Source: UBA1738 sp045577675
GTDB lineage: Bacteria > Bacillota > Clostridia > UBA1381
DNA length: 22,703 nucleotides
Reading direction: 5' to 3'
NCBI GenBank assembly: GCA_045577675.1
Contig: JAZNIV010000079.1
Coordinates: 1 to 22,703, forward strand
The notes below the pieces were generated by a model. The model was not told where the DNA came from, did not search any database, and saw nothing but the letters and a program-made list of their open reading frames with translations. Made by a program: the position numbers and the translations under genes. This document shows positions 19,903 through 22,703 of this stretch, one piece after another; position 1 is the stretch's first letter; every line of letters starts with the position of its first letter.

Positions 19903-22703
19903 ATGCTTCTTAATATAATAACAGGCGGAATAGGCAGCGGCAAAAGCGACTATCTATACCGTTTAATACGTGAAAACCTGAAAAACAATCCCGACGCAAA
20001 CGCAATCGTAATTGTGCCTGAACAGTTCTCGTATACAGCAGAAAAAACTCTTTCCGCAAAAACAGGCGGGCTTGGTCTTAACCGAATCGAGGTTCTGACC
20101 TTTTCCCGGCTTGTGCACAGGTTTGTCCCAAATAAGGACAGCCTTCTGCCCTCCGGAAAAATGATGCTTATTCAAAAGGCAGTTTCTAAGATTGACGAAA
20201 ATAACATATTTTTTGCCAGTGCAAATAAAAACGGATTTACCGGCTCACTCAGTGAGCTTTTTTCCGAGTTCCGTCGATACGGCATAACACCTTCTGACCT
20301 TGAAAAGGCATCCACCGATAACGAGCAAACCGCAAGAAAGCTTATATCGATTAATGAAATTTACAAAAACTATCTTGACGGGTTTCCAAAGGATTTTACT
20401 GACAGCGATGACGCTCTCGGTCTTTTTGCAGAGCTTGCCGCTTCAGGTGATATGTTCAGCAACACATTCTTCTTTATTGACGACTACAACGATTTTCTTC
20501 CTCAGCACTATGACGCAATCCGTTCGCTCATCCGCACCTCCCGCGGTGTATTTGTAACACTTGGTGCGGAAAATGACAAAGAGGACGGTTTTTTTGCTCC
20601 GATTATAAAAACAAAAAAACGGCTTACCGCAATTGCACTTTCCGAGAATGCACAGCTTTATACTAAGGCACTTTCCGGCGAGCCGACATACATACAGTCA
20701 GAAGATATACGTCATCTTCTTACTAATTGGGAGAGCAAAAATCGTTACACAAAAAAATGTGAAAATATTTCTCTTTTTACTGCACGTGATTTATATTCAG
20801 AGCTTGAGTACACCGCATCAGAAATAATTTCTCTTGTACGTGACGGCGGATACCGCTTTCGTGACATCGGTGTAATTCTCGGCGATATGCCGTCGTATCT
20901 GCATATCTTAAATGCAGTTTTTTCTGATTTTAAAATACCGTTTTTCACCGACGAAAAGATTTCTGTTTCAATGCACCCAATCGCACGAACCACCCTTTCC
21001 CTGTTTAACATTATCGAAGAAAACTGGAGCTACAGCTCGGTATTTGACTATCTTCGTGCCGGATACATATATACAAAGGAAGAAAACAATATTTCTCCTC
21101 TTAATCAGGAGGATATTGATATTTTGGAAAACTATGTTCTCAGGCGTAGAATACGCGGTAAAAAGGCATGGTTTTCCGAATGGACAGAAGGTGCCGGCAC
21201 AGTTTTTGATGATGTGATAGAAAACCGCAGAAAAGAAGAGGTTGACCTCGAAAAACTCAACTCTCTTCGCAGACAGATTATAATGCCTTTTGAAAACTTC
21301 CTCGAAAACCGCGGAAGAACAGTAACTAAAATTGCTGAAGCCGTTTATGGCTTTTTATGTGATATCAACTTATATGAAGGAATTATCCTGGAATGTTCAC
21401 GTCTTGATAATGACGGTCTTAGGGACGAGTCGGAGCAGTTTAAACAGATATGGAACCTGATAATGGAGGTTTTAGACCAGATGGTTACAGCTCTCGGCGA
21501 CGAAGTTGTAAGCCGCGAAGCCTTTGCACGTTATTTTAAAAGCGGACTATCTCAATGCAGCCTCGCTATCATTCCGTCAGGGCTGGACAGAGTATCAGTC
21601 GGAACAGTTCAGCGTAACTCTCCGTCAAAAGTCAAGGCTTTGTTTATTGTAGGTGCAACACATGGTCTGATTCCTGCCGAGCCCACCTCCTCATCAATAT
21701 TAACACCCCTTGACAGGAGCCTTATAAACACAGCTCTTTCTAAACAGGAAAAGGAGCTTGCACCCGACGATCTGGCAAGAATCGCCCTTGAAAATATGAA
21801 GCTTTTCCGAATAATAAGCACCGCAACACAAAAGCTCTATGTAAGCCGTCCGTCATCAGACGCAGACGGAAATGCACTTTCTCCTGCACGTTTTGTAACC
21901 GAGCTTATAAATATGTTTCCCGATATGAAAAAGCGGGATAATGTTATTTCAAAACCGACAAATTCGGAGCTTTTAGCCTCATCAAAACGAGGTTTTTACT
22001 ATATGCTGTCCCGACTTTCCGAATACTTTAGCGAAAAACCGGAAAAGCTTTGGAGCTCAGTCTATAAATGGTATGAAAAGCAGCCGGAATATGCAGACAA
22101 GTTAAGCATTTTGAAAACAGCAGCAGAATACAAAAAAATTCAGCCGAGGCTTTCACAATTAAAAGCACAGGCACTTTACGGCAAAAATAAGAAATACAGC
22201 ATCACTGCACTTGAAAAATTCAGCAAGTGTCCTTTTGCATACTATATTGAGCGTGGGCTTTACGCACAGCCACAGGAAGAGGCACGTGTGGAAAAATCCC
22301 ATATCGGCAGCCTTATTCACTATGCAGTATGTGAGTTCTGCAAAATGGTTGAAGAGGGCACCCGCAGCATAGAGGAAATTCACAGCCGCTGGACGGAGCT
22401 AACACCCGATATGTGCGATGAAATAATCCACAGCATAATGTCCGCTATAGCCGAAAAGGTTATGCTTCGTGCAAAATCAGACGAAAAACAAATTGAATAT
22501 CTTCTATACCGATGTGAACGCACCTTAAAGAAATCGGTAAACACCATTCGTCTGAGCCTGTCAAAAGGGGGTTATACCGCCGTTTGCTATGAAAAGGATT
22601 TTGAAGTGGATATAAACTGGAAGGACGAAAATGTAACCCTTTTAGGAACAATCGACAGAATTGACGTTATGGAGCTTGCCGCTCAAAATAAGGCAAACAT
22701 CCG
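19903..22703 (+). CDS. addB: AddB subunit of the AddAB helicase-nuclease, 3' end cut by the window
   Basis: The frame stays open from the ATG at 19903 to the window edge, 933 codons. AddB works with AddA to resect double-strand breaks and load RecA; AddB holds a nuclease domain and an inactive helicase fold. The amino end LLNIITGGIGSGKSDYL has a Walker A-like motif, and IVIVPEQFSYTAEK and FFFIDDYNDFLPQHY are typical of Firmicute AddB. Late in the frame comes the start of the nuclease domain: FSKCPFAYYIERGL, with the first cysteine of the 4Fe-4S cluster, then HIGSLIHYAVCEF and LLGTIDRIDV. The remaining nuclease motifs and the last three cluster cysteines would lie beyond the window. GGAG precedes the ATG, and addA probably follows. 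Confidence 0.93.
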   Translation, partial: MLLNIITGGIGSGKSDYLYRLIRENLKNNPDANAIVIVPEQFSYTAEKTLSAKTGGLGLNRIEVLTFSRLVHRFVPNKDSLLPSGKMMLIQKAVSKIDENNIFFASANKNGFTGSLSELFSEFRRYGITPSDLEKASTDNEQTARKLISINEIYKNYLDGFPKDFTDSDDALGLFAELAASGDMFSNTFFFIDDYNDFLPQHYDAIRSLIRTSRGVFVTLGAENDKEDGFFAPIIKTKKRLTAIALSENAQLYTKALSGEPTYIQSEDIRHLLTNWESKNRYTKKCENISLFTARDLYSELEYTASEIISLVRDGGYRFRDIGVILGDMPSYLHILNAVFSDFKIPFFTDEKISVSMHPIARTTLSLFNIIEENWSYSSVFDYLRAGYIYTKEENNISPLNQEDIDILENYVLRRRIRGKKAWFSEWTEGAGTVFDDVIENRRKEEVDLEKLNSLRRQIIMPFENFLENRGRTVTKIAEAVYGFLCDINLYEGIILECSRLDNDGLRDESEQFKQIWNLIMEVLDQMVTALGDEVVSREAFARYFKSGLSQCSLAIIPSGLDRVSVGTVQRNSPSKVKALFIVGATHGLIPAEPTSSSILTPLDRSLINTALSKQEKELAPDDLARIALENMKLFRIISTATQKLYVSRPSSDADGNALSPARFVTELINMFPDMKKRDNVISKPTNSELLASSKRGFYYMLSRLSEYFSEKPEKLWSSVYKWYEKQPEYADKLSILKTAAEYKKIQPRLSQLKAQALYGKNKKYSITALEKFSKCPFAYYIERGLYAQPQEEARVEKSHIGSLIHYAVCEFCKMVEEGTRSIEEIHSRWTELTPDMCDEIIHSIMSAIAEKVMLRAKSDEKQIEYLLYRCERTLKKSVNTIRLSLSKGGYTAVCYEKDFEVDINWKDENVTLLGTIDRIDVMELAAQNKANI

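Noticed and set aside
1..22703. CRISPR array, tRNA, rRNA, insertion sequence, prophage or defence island
   Set aside because: I saw no regularly spaced direct repeats, tRNA-like cloverleaf, rRNA segment, transposase, integrase or nuclease-defence gene cluster; AddAB is a general repair complex.

Overview
The window looks like chromosomal DNA of a low-GC, spore-forming Firmicute of class Clostridia. The evidence is AT-rich intergenic DNA, strong GGAGG ribosome binding sites, consensus sigma-A promoters, a cotJ spore-coat operon, a Spo0E-like small protein, the rpmG-secE-nusG-rplK-rplA order, and an AddB-type recombination helicase. Genus and species cannot be named from the sequence alone.

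Layout. Positions 1-1240 (minus): start of iscU and a complete cysteine desulfurase gene behind a consensus promoter that carries an inverted repeat at its start site. 1438-2577 (plus): tmcAL. 2595-2856: copy 1 of a highly folded interspersed repeat. 2862-4982 (minus): a PLP-dependent methionine gamma-lyase-like protein and a putative metal exporter, directly abutting. 5236-7145 (plus): a sugar O-acetyltransferase, a small TIGR04076-like protein and a PflX-type radical SAM protein. 7130-8476 (minus): a MATE exporter that overlaps the radical SAM gene tail to tail. 8584-8841: copy 2 of the repeat. 8845-9420 (minus): a LOG-family nucleosidase. 9787-11247 (plus): malQ. 11314-11457 (minus): a Spo0E-like small protein. 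11739-13205 (minus): guaB. 13426-13981 (plus): cotJA-cotJB followed by a cotJC reduced to its first ~33 residues.

The right half is translation machinery on the minus strand, read from 18474 down to 14029. rpmG-secE-nusG-rplK-rplA is transcribed from a perfect consensus promoter and ends at a terminator. rplJ-rplL-DUF177-rpmF follows with its own promoter and an L10 leader that contains an attenuator. Both rplK and rplA are preceded by an L1-binding-site look-alike. The rpoB/rpoC genes that normally follow rplL are absent. murA and a 3'-truncated addB (cut by the window edge) lie on the plus strand at the right end.

Most genes are housekeeping. The most unusual content is the pair of ~260-bp folded repeats, each placed just 3' of a minus-strand stop codon, followed by the truncated cotJC, the operator-like palindromes at the iscS and cotJ promoters, and the rearranged ribosomal-protein cluster. 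I did not see a clear new defence or mobile system, CRISPR array, tRNA or rRNA gene.
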